Position numbers and translations under genes: made by a program | Origin: Spirobacillus cienkowskii | Lineage (GTDB): Bacteria; Bdellovibrionota_B; Oligoflexia; Silvanigrellales; Silvanigrellaceae | Direction: 5' to 3' | Assembly: GCF_037081835.1 (NCBI RefSeq) | Contig: NZ_CP146516.1 | Location: 519,501 to 583,500 of the forward strand | DNA: 64,000 nucleotides | Shown here: positions 10,464-19,329 of the stretch, piece after piece | Layout: every line of letters starts with the position of its first letter | Numbering within the stretch: position 1 is the first letter of the stretch | The notes under the pieces: generated by a model | What the model saw: the letters and a program-made list of their open reading frames with translations, nothing else | What the model was told of the DNA's origin: nothing | The model's database searches: none

Positions 10464-10874
10464 ATGAGAATATTGAAAAAAAATTGTTTCCTTGCATTTT
10501 TAACCTTATTTTTGTTTTGTCCAAAAAGTCACGCACAGCTTAAAGAAAGTGGTACTGTAGGGCCTGGTTCTTATGATGCTGCATGCTATGGAGGTCAAGC
10601 AGGATTTGGTGGAATATACTGTCCTTCAGCTGGGGCTGGGGTTAGCTACAAATCTACAATTGACGGTGGTATTGGCTACTTTATTGCAGGTGGAATTATG
10701 ACTTTTGCTGTCAGTCCGCAAGATTTAGTTGGTCGTCCAATAACTGCTTCGGGTGGAGGATATTTCTATGTTCATATTGATTTTTGGGATCAAATTACTG
10801 GAGAAAAAGTAGCATGGTTTAATGGAGGAGGATCCGTTTTTGGAGGATTCACGAGTAGCGGCCATTTTCTATAG
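10464..10874 (+). CDS. Small secreted glycine-rich protein, unknown
   Basis: 136 residues from the ATG at 10464, chosen because AGGAG lies 8 bases upstream; an upstream GTG-type start would add ten residues before the signal peptide. Residues 1-26 form a clear signal peptide (MRILKKNC, hydrophobic core, then SHA cleavage site). The mature part is rich in Gly, Ser and aromatic residues with two cysteines (AACYGG, GIYCPS) that could form a disulfide in the periplasm or outside the cell. No family is recognised. It is bracketed by S41-protease lipoprotein sequences, so a role as substrate or partner is conceivable, but nothing in the sequence proves it. Confidence 0.7.
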   Translation: MRILKKNCFLAFLTLFLFCPKSHAQLKESGTVGPGSYDAACYGGQAGFGGIYCPSAGAGVSYKSTIDGGIGYFIAGGIMTFAVSPQDLVGRPITASGGGYFYVHIDFWDQITGEKVAWFNGGGSVFGGFTSSGHFL

Positions 10875-10964
10875 AGATTTAAAAATTCTCATGCTAAAGA
10901 ATTTATACAGAAAATACTAAAAAATATTAAAATTTGACATGAGAAAAAGAAAGTTAATTTTATA

Positions 10965-10995
10965 CCTCATACTCATTGATGATTATGAGGCGGTT
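10965..10995 (+). terminator. Possible weak terminator
   Basis: Inverted repeat cctcata/tatgagg (10965-10971 with 10984-10990) with a 12-base loop, followed by cggtttt. It lies 90 bases after the small secreted protein gene. The stem is short and the T-run has only four Ts. Confidence 0.35.
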
Positions 10996-11161
10996 TTAAA
11001 ATAATTTGAATTTTGAAAACGATAAGTTTTCCTGCTGTAATAATTCGTAAAATAAATTATTTTTGATTAAAATTAATTTATAGCTTTTAAATTTATAATT
11101 GATTTTAATTTTATTTTTAATTAGAAAGCATAGTTTTGTAATTTCTGATAGAGGAATTCCT

Positions 11162-12736
11162 ATGCTAAAAAAAAATTTACTATTTTTATTTGTTTCTCTC
11201 TGCGTCTTTTCCTGCTCTAAACAAGCAAGTAATCAAGATTATAAGAAAAGTTCTTATGAAGAAGGCCATGATTATCAAGCTAATTCTTACTCAAAAAATG
11301 AAGGTTTTGAAGGAGAGGTAAAAAAATTAGTTGCAAAAATTTTTAATAGTATCTTTCCACATAAAAAAAATGTTAATACAGCAAGTCTTCTTAGTGATGT
11401 AAATAGTTCTGGTAATAGTGATGAACTGCACGATAATTTAAGAAGATTATTTGATGCGCACAAAGATTACCATACTATTTATTTTGGTGAGAAAGATTGT
11501 AAAAAATATGGATTACCTTCTTATATTTTACAAGTTTCAAGCGCGATTAATAATACAAACGAATATTTTTTAATATCTGATATTAATTTTACAAATAATT
11601 ATGATATTGATGAAATTCTTCGAAGATTTAAAGTGGGTGATATAATAATAAATGTTAATGGAGAAAGTCCGCAACAGAGAATCGCCAATATTTTAGACAA
11701 TAACCTTGGTGCCAATAAAGCCGCAAAAAAGAGTAGAGCATTAGAAAGTTTTTTTGAATCAAAATTTCCAATAAGTTATCGTGTTGTCGTTTTTAGAGAT
11801 GGGCAATATATAAGTGTTGATATACCTGAGGTTAGTTTGACAAATCATGTCTGTATTAAAAAAAGACAAGAAAGTAGTTTTGATAAAGTAAAAAATGAAG
11901 ATATTTACCAAATCAATAGTTTTGATGATTTTGCCTATGTTAAGTTAAAAACTTTTTTATATGATACTTCATATGATCATTTTTTAAGTTTAAAAAATGT
12001 GATCGATGATTTAAAATATAAAATTCTTAGTCAAAGTAAAAATAAATTGATTATTGATGTGAGAAATAATGGTGGTGGTTATGCTGAGCTATCAGATATT
12101 TTAGCTTATTTGTTTTATGATCCAAATTCAAATAAGTCATTTTTTCCTATGTATTATCGATTAAAAGCGACAAATATTAATGTTAATAAAGCTGAAGACA
12201 TTATTCGAAATAATCCATATTTTATTTTAAAATATAATATTATTCAAGAAAGAAATGTGTTATATGATGCAATCAGTAATAATAAAGAATATACAGAAAA
12301 TTTTCCAATGATTTCAAATGAATTGCTTAATACTATTGAGCCCGGATTTTTTACAACCTATGCAGGAAAAGAAATTTATCTTCTAACAAATTCTAAATGC
12401 TATTCTGGCTGTGATTCATTTGTTGCAGTTTTAAAAGATCAACACTTAATCACAAAGGTGATTGGTGAAGACGAGCAAACGGGAGGCGGAGGAGCAAGTG
12501 TTTTAGAGATTGATAGAGAAGCAGAAAATATTAGTAAAAATTTTTATTTTCAAACTTCTTGGGAGCAAATGCAAAGTAAAACAGAAACAGGTTTTCGCTT
12601 AATTGAAGGAGAAGGCACTTATGCTGATTGCGTATTGCCAAAAAATTTAGAAGACTTTAGCACTTATGATCCAATTTTAAACGATGAGAATTATATTAAA
12701 AGAGTAATTCAAAAAATCAAACGCAATGAGTGTTAG
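11162..12736 (+). CDS. S41-family serine protease lipoprotein (copy 1)
   Basis: 524 residues from the ATG at 11162, supported by AGAGG upstream and a signal sequence directly after it; C18 (VFSC) is the predicted lipid-modified cysteine, placing the protein in the envelope. A PDZ-like segment (FKVGDIIINVNGESP) is followed by the TSPc catalytic domain: IIDVRNNGGG, then CYSGCDSFVAVLKD with predicted nucleophile S415, then GEDEQTGGGGAS, and GFRLIEGEGTYADC near the end. The lysine found about 25 residues after the serine in Tsp/CtpA is a threonine here, so catalysis would have to follow another S41 subgroup. A paralogue lies 111 bases downstream. Confidence 0.82.
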   Translation: MLKKNLLFLFVSLCVFSCSKQASNQDYKKSSYEEGHDYQANSYSKNEGFEGEVKKLVAKIFNSIFPHKKNVNTASLLSDVNSSGNSDELHDNLRRLFDAHKDYHTIYFGEKDCKKYGLPSYILQVSSAINNTNEYFLISDINFTNNYDIDEILRRFKVGDIIINVNGESPQQRIANILDNNLGANKAAKKSRALESFFESKFPISYRVVVFRDGQYISVDIPEVSLTNHVCIKKRQESSFDKVKNEDIYQINSFDDFAYVKLKTFLYDTSYDHFLSLKNVIDDLKYKILSQSKNKLIIDVRNNGGGYAELSDILAYLFYDPNSNKSFFPMYYRLKATNINVNKAEDIIRNNPYFILKYNIIQERNVLYDAISNNKEYTENFPMISNELLNTIEPGFFTTYAGKEIYLLTNSKCYSGCDSFVAVLKDQHLITKVIGEDEQTGGGGASVLEIDREAENISKNFYFQTSWEQMQSKTETGFRLIEGEGTYADCVLPKNLEDFSTYDPILNDENYIKRVIQKIKRNEC

Positions 12737-12847
12737 ATTTTTTTTAAATTAATAAAATTTACAAAAAAACTTATTTTTTGTTGTATTAAAATTTGTTTTT
12801 ATTAAACTTAAAAAGTATAAATTTTTTATTAATTTTAAGGAATTTTT

Positions 12848-14401
12848 ATGCTCAAAAATAGTTTACTGTTTTTTATTTTTTTAAGCATTTTTTTTTCTTG
12901 TTCTAATAAAAAAAATTCCAAATTATCTCAATCCAATTCCAATAGCGACTTACCAGCTTCTTTTTCAAAAAACGAAAATTTTGAAAAAGAAGTAAAAAAT
13001 TTAGTTTCAACAATTTTTAATGACATTTTTCCACATAAAAAAAATCTTGACACTTTTAAGCTTCTTAGTGCTGTAAACAATTCAAAAAATAGTGATGAAT
13101 TGCAATATAATTTAAGAAATTTGTTTGATTCACAAAATGATTATCATACTAAATATTTTGGTAAAGGTGATCCTGTTTTTTATGGATTATCCCCTGAAAA
13201 TATCGAGTTGTCTAAGGTTTTTAATCAAGATAAAGAGTATTTTTTGGTTTCTAAAGTGAGTTTGACTTATAATAATTATAATATTGATAATGTTTTACGA
13301 CAATTTCAGGTAGGAGATAGAATAATTTCAATTAATCATAAAAGTCCTCAAGATTGGATTGATATTATTTTATGGAATAATCTAGGAGCCAATTTAACTG
13401 CTAAAAAAAGTAGAGCTTTAAAAGAGATATTTTTTTCAAATTTTCCATATCGTTATCATGTTGTTATTTATAGAGGTCATCATTTTTTAGATATAAATAT
13501 ACCTCCATTTAAAATGGTGTCAGATTTTTTTGCCGAAAATAAAGATGATTATAATAATTATAGTTTAAAAAATGAAGAAATATTTGAAGTTAAAAGTATT
13601 GAAAACTTTGCTTATGTTAAGCTAAAAACTTTTCAATATGAAAACTCAATTGATAATATTTTAAATCTAAAATTTATTGCTAATAAGTTAAAAGATAATA
13701 TTCTTAGTCAGAATAAAAATAAACTTATTATTGATGTTAGAAATAATGAAGGAGGAAATCTTATTCTATCAGATATTTTAGCTTATTTGTTTTACAATCC
13801 TAATATTAATAAGCAATTTTTTCCTATGTATTTTCGGCTAAAAGCTTCAGCTACAAATTTGGAAGTGATATTAGATTTTGAATCGTCGCTAAATTTTAAA
13901 GAATTATATAATATTAATCAACAAAAATCCTTATTATTTGATGCTCTGTCAAAGAATTTAGAATATACAGAGAGTTTTCCTATGGTGTCTCAACAATTTC
14001 TCAATTCTATTGAACCAGGATTTTTTATTAAATATTCGGGTAAAGAAATTTATATTCTTATGAATTCATTGTGCTATTCTGCGTGCGATGCTTTCGTTGC
14101 AATTTTAAAAGATCAAAATTTAGTGACAAAAGTAATTGGTGAAGACGTGCAAACTGGCGGTGGGGGAGCATCTGTCTTGGCATTTGACATAGACAAAGAA
14201 AATAAAGTTTATTTTCAAACCTCTTTTATGCAAATGCAAAGTAAAACCGAAAATGGTTTTCGCTTAATTGAAGGAGAAGGAACATATGCCGATTGTGTAT
14301 ATCCAAAAAGTTTTGAAGATTTTAGCACTCAGGATCCAATAATTAATGATGAGAATTATATTAAAAGAGTAATTCAAAAATTAAATAAAAACGAATGTTG
14401 A
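12848..14401 (+). CDS. S41-family serine protease lipoprotein (copy 2)
   Basis: 517 residues, collinear with the gene before it. AAGG precedes the ATG; the signal sequence ends at C18 (FFSC). It has the same order: PDZ-like block (FQVGDRIISINHKSP), IIDVRNNEGG, the serine box LCYSACDAFVAILKD with predicted nucleophile S411, GEDVQTGGGGAS and GFRLIEGEGTYADC. The C-terminal 60 residues are nearly identical between the copies and the 10 kb relic while the N-terminal halves have diverged, which points to gene conversion or to selection on the C-terminal part. The substrate is unknown. Confidence 0.82.
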   Translation: MLKNSLLFFIFLSIFFSCSNKKNSKLSQSNSNSDLPASFSKNENFEKEVKNLVSTIFNDIFPHKKNLDTFKLLSAVNNSKNSDELQYNLRNLFDSQNDYHTKYFGKGDPVFYGLSPENIELSKVFNQDKEYFLVSKVSLTYNNYNIDNVLRQFQVGDRIISINHKSPQDWIDIILWNNLGANLTAKKSRALKEIFFSNFPYRYHVVIYRGHHFLDINIPPFKMVSDFFAENKDDYNNYSLKNEEIFEVKSIENFAYVKLKTFQYENSIDNILNLKFIANKLKDNILSQNKNKLIIDVRNNEGGNLILSDILAYLFYNPNINKQFFPMYFRLKASATNLEVILDFESSLNFKELYNINQQKSLLFDALSKNLEYTESFPMVSQQFLNSIEPGFFIKYSGKEIYILMNSLCYSACDAFVAILKDQNLVTKVIGEDVQTGGGGASVLAFDIDKENKVYFQTSFMQMQSKTENGFRLIEGEGTYADCVYPKSFEDFSTQDPIINDENYIKRVIQKLNKNEC

Positions 14402-14740
14402 TAATTTTGTTGATTTAGCTTCTGACACTCTTTCTAATAAATTTCTATCATAAAAATTATAATGATTTTAATTGTTTAGGCTAAGAATCACTGTTTGTCT
14501 AACGTTAATTTATAGATTATGATATAAATTTAATATTTTTATTTTTTTTAAAAATTTTATAAACTCATTTATTAAATATAATTAATTTTTACAAATAATC
14601 AATTATACGCCGTCCACTAAGTTTGTTGGCAACATAGATAACCAAAAATAAATATTTATACGGAAATTGATGAATATTGAAAACAGGATATGCTGCAGTT
14701 AACATTCGTACTTTCTTTTATAAAAGGACACTGCAGCACA
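14402..14740. other. Intergenic region with the left end of the IS630-type element
   Basis: About 200 bases of AT-rich DNA after the second protease gene with no convincing terminator, then the left inverted repeat of the insertion sequence (14606-14624) and a transposase leader. No gene seen. Confidence 0.5.
14608..14624 (+). repeat. Left terminal inverted repeat of the IS630-type element
   Basis: cgccgtccactaagttt, exact reverse complement of 15784-15800, preceded by TA. Confidence 0.85.
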
Positions 14741-15151
14741 ATGAATAATGTACAACAACTTATGGATGATTTAAAGAGAATACCTCAAAATAAATTAAGT
14801 TTTAATCTTTTACGTCGATTATTTATAATTTTTTTATATTCCGTAGGATTTTCTGAAAAAAAGATTGAAACTTTATTATGCCTTTCAAGAGGACGGGCAA
14901 ATTATTGGGTTTCAAACTATAAGAATAATGGTATTTATTTTTTACTTGATAAACCACGTTCTGGTCGTCCATCCTTTGTAAATAAAGAAGAAGTTGAAAT
15001 TTTAAAAACTGAAATCATTCAATTAAATTCTGAATTTAATGAGGAAAAAGTTGTTCATGCTCAAATAATAAATAGTATTATAGAATCCAAAACGAAATTA
15101 AAAAAAAATTTAGTAAAAGTGGGTTATACAAGTTCCTTCAAAGAACATTAA
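14741..15151 (+). CDS. IS630-type transposase, N-terminal frame (orfA)
   Basis: 136 residues from the ATG at 14741, with an open frame extending upstream but lying outside the similarity. It holds the helix-turn-helix DNA-binding part: VGFSEKKIETLLCLSRGRA, and the IS630-typical LLDKPRSGRPS. The last 14 residues after KLKKN are frame noise. An A9 tract at 15100-15108 would let ribosomes or RNA polymerase slip by -1 into the catalytic frame. Confidence 0.8.
   Translation: MNNVQQLMDDLKRIPQNKLSFNLLRRLFIIFLYSVGFSEKKIETLLCLSRGRANYWVSNYKNNGIYFLLDKPRSGRPSFVNKEEVEILKTEIIQLNSEFNEEKVVHAQIINSIIESKTKLKKNLVKVGYTSSFKEH
15100..15108 (+). promoter_or_regulatory. A9 slippery run, probable programmed -1 frameshift site
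   Basis: Nine adenines within orfA. Reading one base back after this run gives KFSKSGLYKFLQRTLIRR, the expected IS630 continuation, and leads uninterrupted into the DDE domain. Fusion of orfA and orfB by slippage is known for many IS630 elements. Confidence 0.65.
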
Positions 15152-15201
15152 TAAGAAGAGTTGTTCCAAGAACAAAGCATATAAAAAATGATCCAGAAAA
15201 A

Positions 15202-15783
15202 ATGGCCGAATGGATTAAAGATTTACCAAATAAAATTAATGAAATTAAAGTAAAAAATCCAGGAAAAAAAATAAACATAGATTTTCAAGATGAATCACGA
15301 TTTGGACAAATGACAATAAAAGCTGGTATTTGGAGTCCTTTCCCAATCAGACCAGAATTTAAAACTCAAATGGGTTATTTAAACTCATGGATGTATGCTA
15401 CTGCTAACAAAGATACGGGCAAATATTTTGGAATGATATTACCAAATTTAAATGTTGAAAACATGCAAATTTTTATCAATGAGTACTCCAAGACCGTACC
15501 TAAGAATGAGCATATTATTATTATACTAGATGGAGCTAGTGCACATAAAAGCAAAAAATTAATTTTACCCCAAAATATATCATTTATTTTTTTACCTTCA
15601 TTTTCTCCAGAGTTAAATCCAATTGAAAGGTTATGGAGTTATTTTAAAAGGAATCACTTATCATTTAAAATTTATAAAGATTATGAAGATCTCGTTCAAA
15701 AATGCTCTAGTGGTTGGAATCAATTAACACAAAAAATTGTCAAGTCAATTATGAATTCAAAACCTAAGGCAAGCTTATGTTAA
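15202..15783 (+). CDS. IS630-type transposase, DDE catalytic frame (orfB)
   Basis: RNase H-like DDE domain; the frame is open from about 15100, and the ATG at 15202 is only its first methionine. Catalytic residues are visible as the Asp in IDFQDESRFG, the Asp in IILDGASAHKS and the Glu in ELNPIERLW. Together with orfA this gives a protein of about 340 residues, normal for the family. It is probably made only by frameshifting. Confidence 0.85.
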   Translation: MAEWIKDLPNKINEIKVKNPGKKINIDFQDESRFGQMTIKAGIWSPFPIRPEFKTQMGYLNSWMYATANKDTGKYFGMILPNLNVENMQIFINEYSKTVPKNEHIIIILDGASAHKSKKLILPQNISFIFLPSFSPELNPIERLWSYFKRNHLSFKIYKDYEDLVQKCSSGWNQLTQKIVKSIMNSKPKASLC

Positions 15784-15800
15784 AAACTTAGTGGACGGCG
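15784..15800 (-). repeat. Right terminal inverted repeat of the IS630-type element
   Basis: Exact reverse complement of 14608-14624, followed by TA. It begins directly after the transposase stop codon. Confidence 0.85.
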
Positions 15801-15875
15801 TATTATTTATTGATTTCCTTGTCATTAATCTGTAACAGCATTTTTGCTCTATTTTAGAGCATATTTTGCTATCTT

Positions 15876-16802
15876 ATGGATTTATATATGGAATATTCAA
15901 TTTATAAAAAATCTAATTATGATTCTCAAAGAAATATTTTTAAGTTTAATTATAGGTCAAAAAATATAAACGATAGAAGAATTGAAGAGGATTTGTTTGC
16001 GTTTAATATCTTAAATGATCCTAAGTATATTGAAAATATAATTAATTTTTCAAGACGTGTTGCTAAAATATTGCTGTCTTCTTCTTGGCTAATTTCTTGC
16101 AAATTTTATGAAATTATAAACTATCGTATTGAATATTATAATGGTAGTTACCCAGTTTTTGATAAAAAATTTAGTTCTCATTATGAGTTGGTAAATTTTT
16201 TTAATATAGAAAATAATCATATTCGGATAATGACTGTTTTTTGGTTGTTATTTTCTGATTTTAGAACAGTTATTTTACGTGAATTAGGAGTCGATAATTA
16301 TTTATTACAGCAATTTGAATTGCTTAATAAAATTTATAATGATAAAATTGTTAACACAAAAGAGTTTATTATTGATGATAGTCTTATGAAAAAATCAATA
16401 AGTAATTATGATCAATTTCATTTTGGCTCTGTTAATTTTATTAAAGTAGATGATGGTTTTAGAAATAATTTTCTCCCTTTTGCTCGTTCTAGGGATTATA
16501 TAAAAATGAAGACATCTAGATTTATTTCTAGAGCTGCAGATGGTAAAAAAACATTTAATGTTAATTATAGTCGTTATATTTGGAAAAATATTCCTTTAGT
16601 TTCTGGTTTGTCTGGTATGATTAATTTATCTTGTAAGTCTCTTGTTTTTATGAACTCTGATTTTAGAAGTCCTCAAACCATTCAAATGTTAGAGTCTTTG
16701 TGCGCGTTAATAGTGGCGACAAATATGCATTCTTATTATGAAGTTTATGATTCTTTAAATTTATATTTAGCAAAATGGAAACCTAAGTGTGGCGGATTAT
16801 AA
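15876..16802 (+). CDS. Hypothetical protein, unknown
   Basis: 308 residues, basic and rich in Asn, Tyr and Phe, without signal peptide or clear membrane segment. No family recognised. A second ATG at 15888 (MEYSIYKK) has a slightly better upstream GGA and may be the true start. A small hairpin (tgctcta/tagagca, 15845-15861) sits just before the gene. The right end of the insertion sequence is only about 75 bases upstream, so the native promoter may have been displaced. A strong palindromic terminator follows. Confidence 0.6.
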   Translation: MDLYMEYSIYKKSNYDSQRNIFKFNYRSKNINDRRIEEDLFAFNILNDPKYIENIINFSRRVAKILLSSSWLISCKFYEIINYRIEYYNGSYPVFDKKFSSHYELVNFFNIENNHIRIMTVFWLLFSDFRTVILRELGVDNYLLQQFELLNKIYNDKIVNTKEFIIDDSLMKKSISNYDQFHFGSVNFIKVDDGFRNNFLPFARSRDYIKMKTSRFISRAADGKKTFNVNYSRYIWKNIPLVSGLSGMINLSCKSLVFMNSDFRSPQTIQMLESLCALIVATNMHSYYEVYDSLNLYLAKWKPKCGGL

Positions 16803-16825
16803 AAACGAAGTCAGATAATGATGTT

Positions 16826-16864
16826 TATTTAAAGCTTCTAAATTAAATATTTAGAAGCTTTAAA
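16826..16864. terminator. Bidirectional terminator
   Basis: A perfect 17-bp stem (16826-16842 with 16848-16864) and a 5-base loop between two convergent genes, flanked by T-rich and A-rich sequence. It can serve both strands. Confidence 0.75.
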
Positions 16865-16881
16865 TCTTATTGGCTCAATAC

Positions 16882-19224
16882 TTATTGGTGTGAGTGATCA
16901 TCATCTGATTTAGTAGGTTTTTTAAGAATATTAAATTTATTAAGAACATTTGCTAATGTCGGCAGGTTTGTTTGAATATTTGTGGCCACTGATTCTTTTG
17001 CAGCTGTTGCAGCAGATTGAACGGCATCTTGTACAAGTGATACCATAATATCAAGTAATCCTGGACGTTTTGGCATTTTGCTCGAAGGTTTGGAGTATTG
17101 GGTATGACCACGTTTTTCTTGTGTGGCTTTTGCTGCCATCCGAGCTGCATCAATCGCTTCTTTTGCTCTTTCATCACGACGAACAAATTTTTCGTTCGGT
17201 TGACGACCTACAGTGCTATCAGTTGTTGCGCGTTGATTTGTTTGAAAACTGCCATTGACAGCATTTTTACGCGGTTCTGCTGACTTGGGTGTAAATTGCA
17301 ACGGTTGCTTTGCTGACAGCGGTTCTTTTTCTGGTCTTGGATACAGTTTACTTGTGTTGGTTGTTTGCGTTGAATCAAGCTCGTATTTTTTGGGAGCTTT
17401 TTGCGCAATTGTATCGCTTGATTGGTTTGGTTGAGTTTCTACTTTTTCTGTAGCAATTGCGGTTGTGTCGTCTTCATAATGAACACCAATGCGTTTGACT
17501 TTGCCGTTTGGTTCAAGAGGATACTTAGAAATATCTTTTAAATTAAAATAATTTTTATCGGGCTGAGCAAGATGAATTTTAAATCCTAGAGAATCTTCTA
17601 TCGCTTTGATATTAAATCCATAATCTTCACAAATAAACGATACAGCGAGAGGGTTTTTGCTGCCTTCAATTCGTGCAAGGCGTTTAAAAAAATTTGTAGA
17701 GGCATCTGGCAGATCAAAATTGTAAATACAATTTAATTCTCTAATTCCTAAGGAGTTAGAAATTGCATCTGTTGCAACAATAACGTTAATCTCACCATTT
17801 TTTATTGCTTTGGTTAAGGTTGTGCGTTTTGCAAACGGAAGATGAGACGTAACGAGCTCTACTTTTATGTCATTTCCGTGTAATTTAAACGCAATCCATT
17901 CTGCAACGGCTTTCGTGTTGGCAAATACAGCGGCACAGTGTGGTTTGTGAGTTTTTAAATGCCCAAGGAGAACTTGGAATTTTTGTGTTGCTTGGAGAGT
18001 ATGGGCAAATTGTTTAGGATGTTTTTCTTTTATTTGTGATGGTAAAACTGTGATGTATTCTGGATTTTCTAAAAATTGAAATGCCATCTCACGCACAACA
18101 GGAACGTTTTCAGACGCGCTAATAATTTTTTGTGTTCTATCTTGTGGAAGTATAGATAAAGATTTTTCAAGCTCTAAAACAGCGTCTTCATGATAAAAAG
18201 CTTGGGTATCTAAAACAAAACATAAGCCAACAGATTTAGTTTCTATGTGTTTATGTTCTATGGCAATATTTAAACTTTGTGGGGTCGCAATCAAAACATC
18301 AACGAGCTCAATGTTTTCAAGTGTTGCAATTTCTGCTTCATTTTTTACTGCCGCTAAACTCGCTGCAGTAATCCCAAGATTGTGAAAAAGTTTTGAACTG
18401 ATAGCGAGAGTTTCTTCCGTCTTTTTTTGATTTGGAGCTAAAAAAAGCACAGAAGGATTTTTTTTCGTCCCTTTAGGCAATAATTCAGAAAGAATTTTTG
18501 CGGCCGCAGTGACTGCACCAATTAAAAACTCTTCTGGTTGTTTAGGGATAATTGCAAGTAGATCAGAGCCACGCAATGCAGCTGGTAATGCTTTTTGCAT
18601 TGTTTCGCTGGGCGTTTTAAAACCTAATTTGAGAAGTTCTTTAATAATATTGTCATTTGCAACAATGTTTTCAAACTTTATTGTTTTTGTTTGGATATCT
18701 GAGATTTCTGGTACGAAGTAATCAGGAGCAGGGGTGTTGCCACGCTCTAGAATTTGCGGTTTTGTTTGCTTTTTTGCTGCAGCAACAAAATGCTGTGTCG
18801 GTGCCGTGATTTCTGCGTGAATCACTTGGGATTTAACAACCCTATTTTCTTTTGTAGTTGTTTCTATTTCAGTAGCATTGTGTTCAATAATTTCTGGAAA
18901 TAATGTATTTTGCTGTAGTGTCGCCGTTTTTTTGGGCTTTGTAATTTTTATTTCTTTTTTACTGCTTGGAACTGCAGATTTTGCAGGCGATAGCTTTGGT
19001 GCTTTTTCCTTTTTTGCAGTTTCTTTTGTAGGTTTGATTGCAGGATTTTTAACAGATTTTTCTACTTTCGCAGTTTTTGTGCTTTCTACTTTTTTAGTTT
19101 TTGCTGGCGTAGAAGCATTTTTAGCAACAGTCTTTTTGGTTTTAGTTCCAGCTTGAGACTGACTTTTTGCTACTTTTTCTGTTTTTGAATCGGAAACGTC
19201 TTTTTTTCTGGTGATACGCGTCAT
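16882..19224 (-). CDS. DEAD-box helicase-like protein with degenerate catalytic motifs
   Basis: 780 residues. Residues 1-180 are a low-complexity Lys/Ala/Thr/Pro tail. Residues 180-560 follow the DEAD-box order: KTIKFENIVANDN (Q-motif region), a Walker A site reading IIPKQPEEF (225-233, normally A-x-T-G-S-G-K-T), motif Ib TPQS (314-317), motif II reading LDTQ (338-341 instead of DEAD), SAS (369-371 instead of SAT), VIVATDAISNSLGI (481 on) and KRLARIEG (514-521 instead of HRIGRTGR). ATP binding and hydrolysis are therefore unlikely. The C-terminal 220 residues are again basic and low complexity. I infer an RNA-binding, ATP-independent role, perhaps ribosomal. It is divergent from secG. Confidence 0.75.
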   Translation of the reverse strand: MTRITRKKDVSDSKTEKVAKSQSQAGTKTKKTVAKNASTPAKTKKVESTKTAKVEKSVKNPAIKPTKETAKKEKAPKLSPAKSAVPSSKKEIKITKPKKTATLQQNTLFPEIIEHNATEIETTTKENRVVKSQVIHAEITAPTQHFVAAAKKQTKPQILERGNTPAPDYFVPEISDIQTKTIKFENIVANDNIIKELLKLGFKTPSETMQKALPAALRGSDLLAIIPKQPEEFLIGAVTAAAKILSELLPKGTKKNPSVLFLAPNQKKTEETLAISSKLFHNLGITAASLAAVKNEAEIATLENIELVDVLIATPQSLNIAIEHKHIETKSVGLCFVLDTQAFYHEDAVLELEKSLSILPQDRTQKIISASENVPVVREMAFQFLENPEYITVLPSQIKEKHPKQFAHTLQATQKFQVLLGHLKTHKPHCAAVFANTKAVAEWIAFKLHGNDIKVELVTSHLPFAKRTTLTKAIKNGEINVIVATDAISNSLGIRELNCIYNFDLPDASTNFFKRLARIEGSKNPLAVSFICEDYGFNIKAIEDSLGFKIHLAQPDKNYFNLKDISKYPLEPNGKVKRIGVHYEDDTTAIATEKVETQPNQSSDTIAQKAPKKYELDSTQTTNTSKLYPRPEKEPLSAKQPLQFTPKSAEPRKNAVNGSFQTNQRATTDSTVGRQPNEKFVRRDERAKEAIDAARMAAKATQEKRGHTQYSKPSSKMPKRPGLLDIMVSLVQDAVQSAATAAKESVATNIQTNLPTLANVLNKFNILKKPTKSDDDHSHQ

Positions 19225-19329
19225 TTAATAAACCCACTTAGTGAAACGAACTTGAGAAATCTTTACTGCTGTGTCATACCTGTTTAACTTGAGTAGGCAT
19301 ACAGCCTTTTCTATCTTGAGGATACTAAG

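Larger units (their letters stand above)
14606..15802 (+). mobile_element. IS630-family insertion sequence, complete
   Basis: About 1.2 kb bounded by perfect inverted repeats (cgccgtccactaagttt at 14608-14624 and its complement at 15784-15800). TA dinucleotides sit on each side (14606-14607, 15801-15802), as expected for IS630/Tc1-mariner elements that insert at and duplicate TA. It contains a transposase split over two frames joined by an A9 run. Ends and catalytic residues are intact, so it may be active or recent. Confidence 0.88.

Noticed and set aside
16953-17408. Several short open frames on both strands inside the DEAD-box-like gene
   Set aside because: They are shadows of a repetitive Lys/Ala-rich coding sequence and have no start signals.
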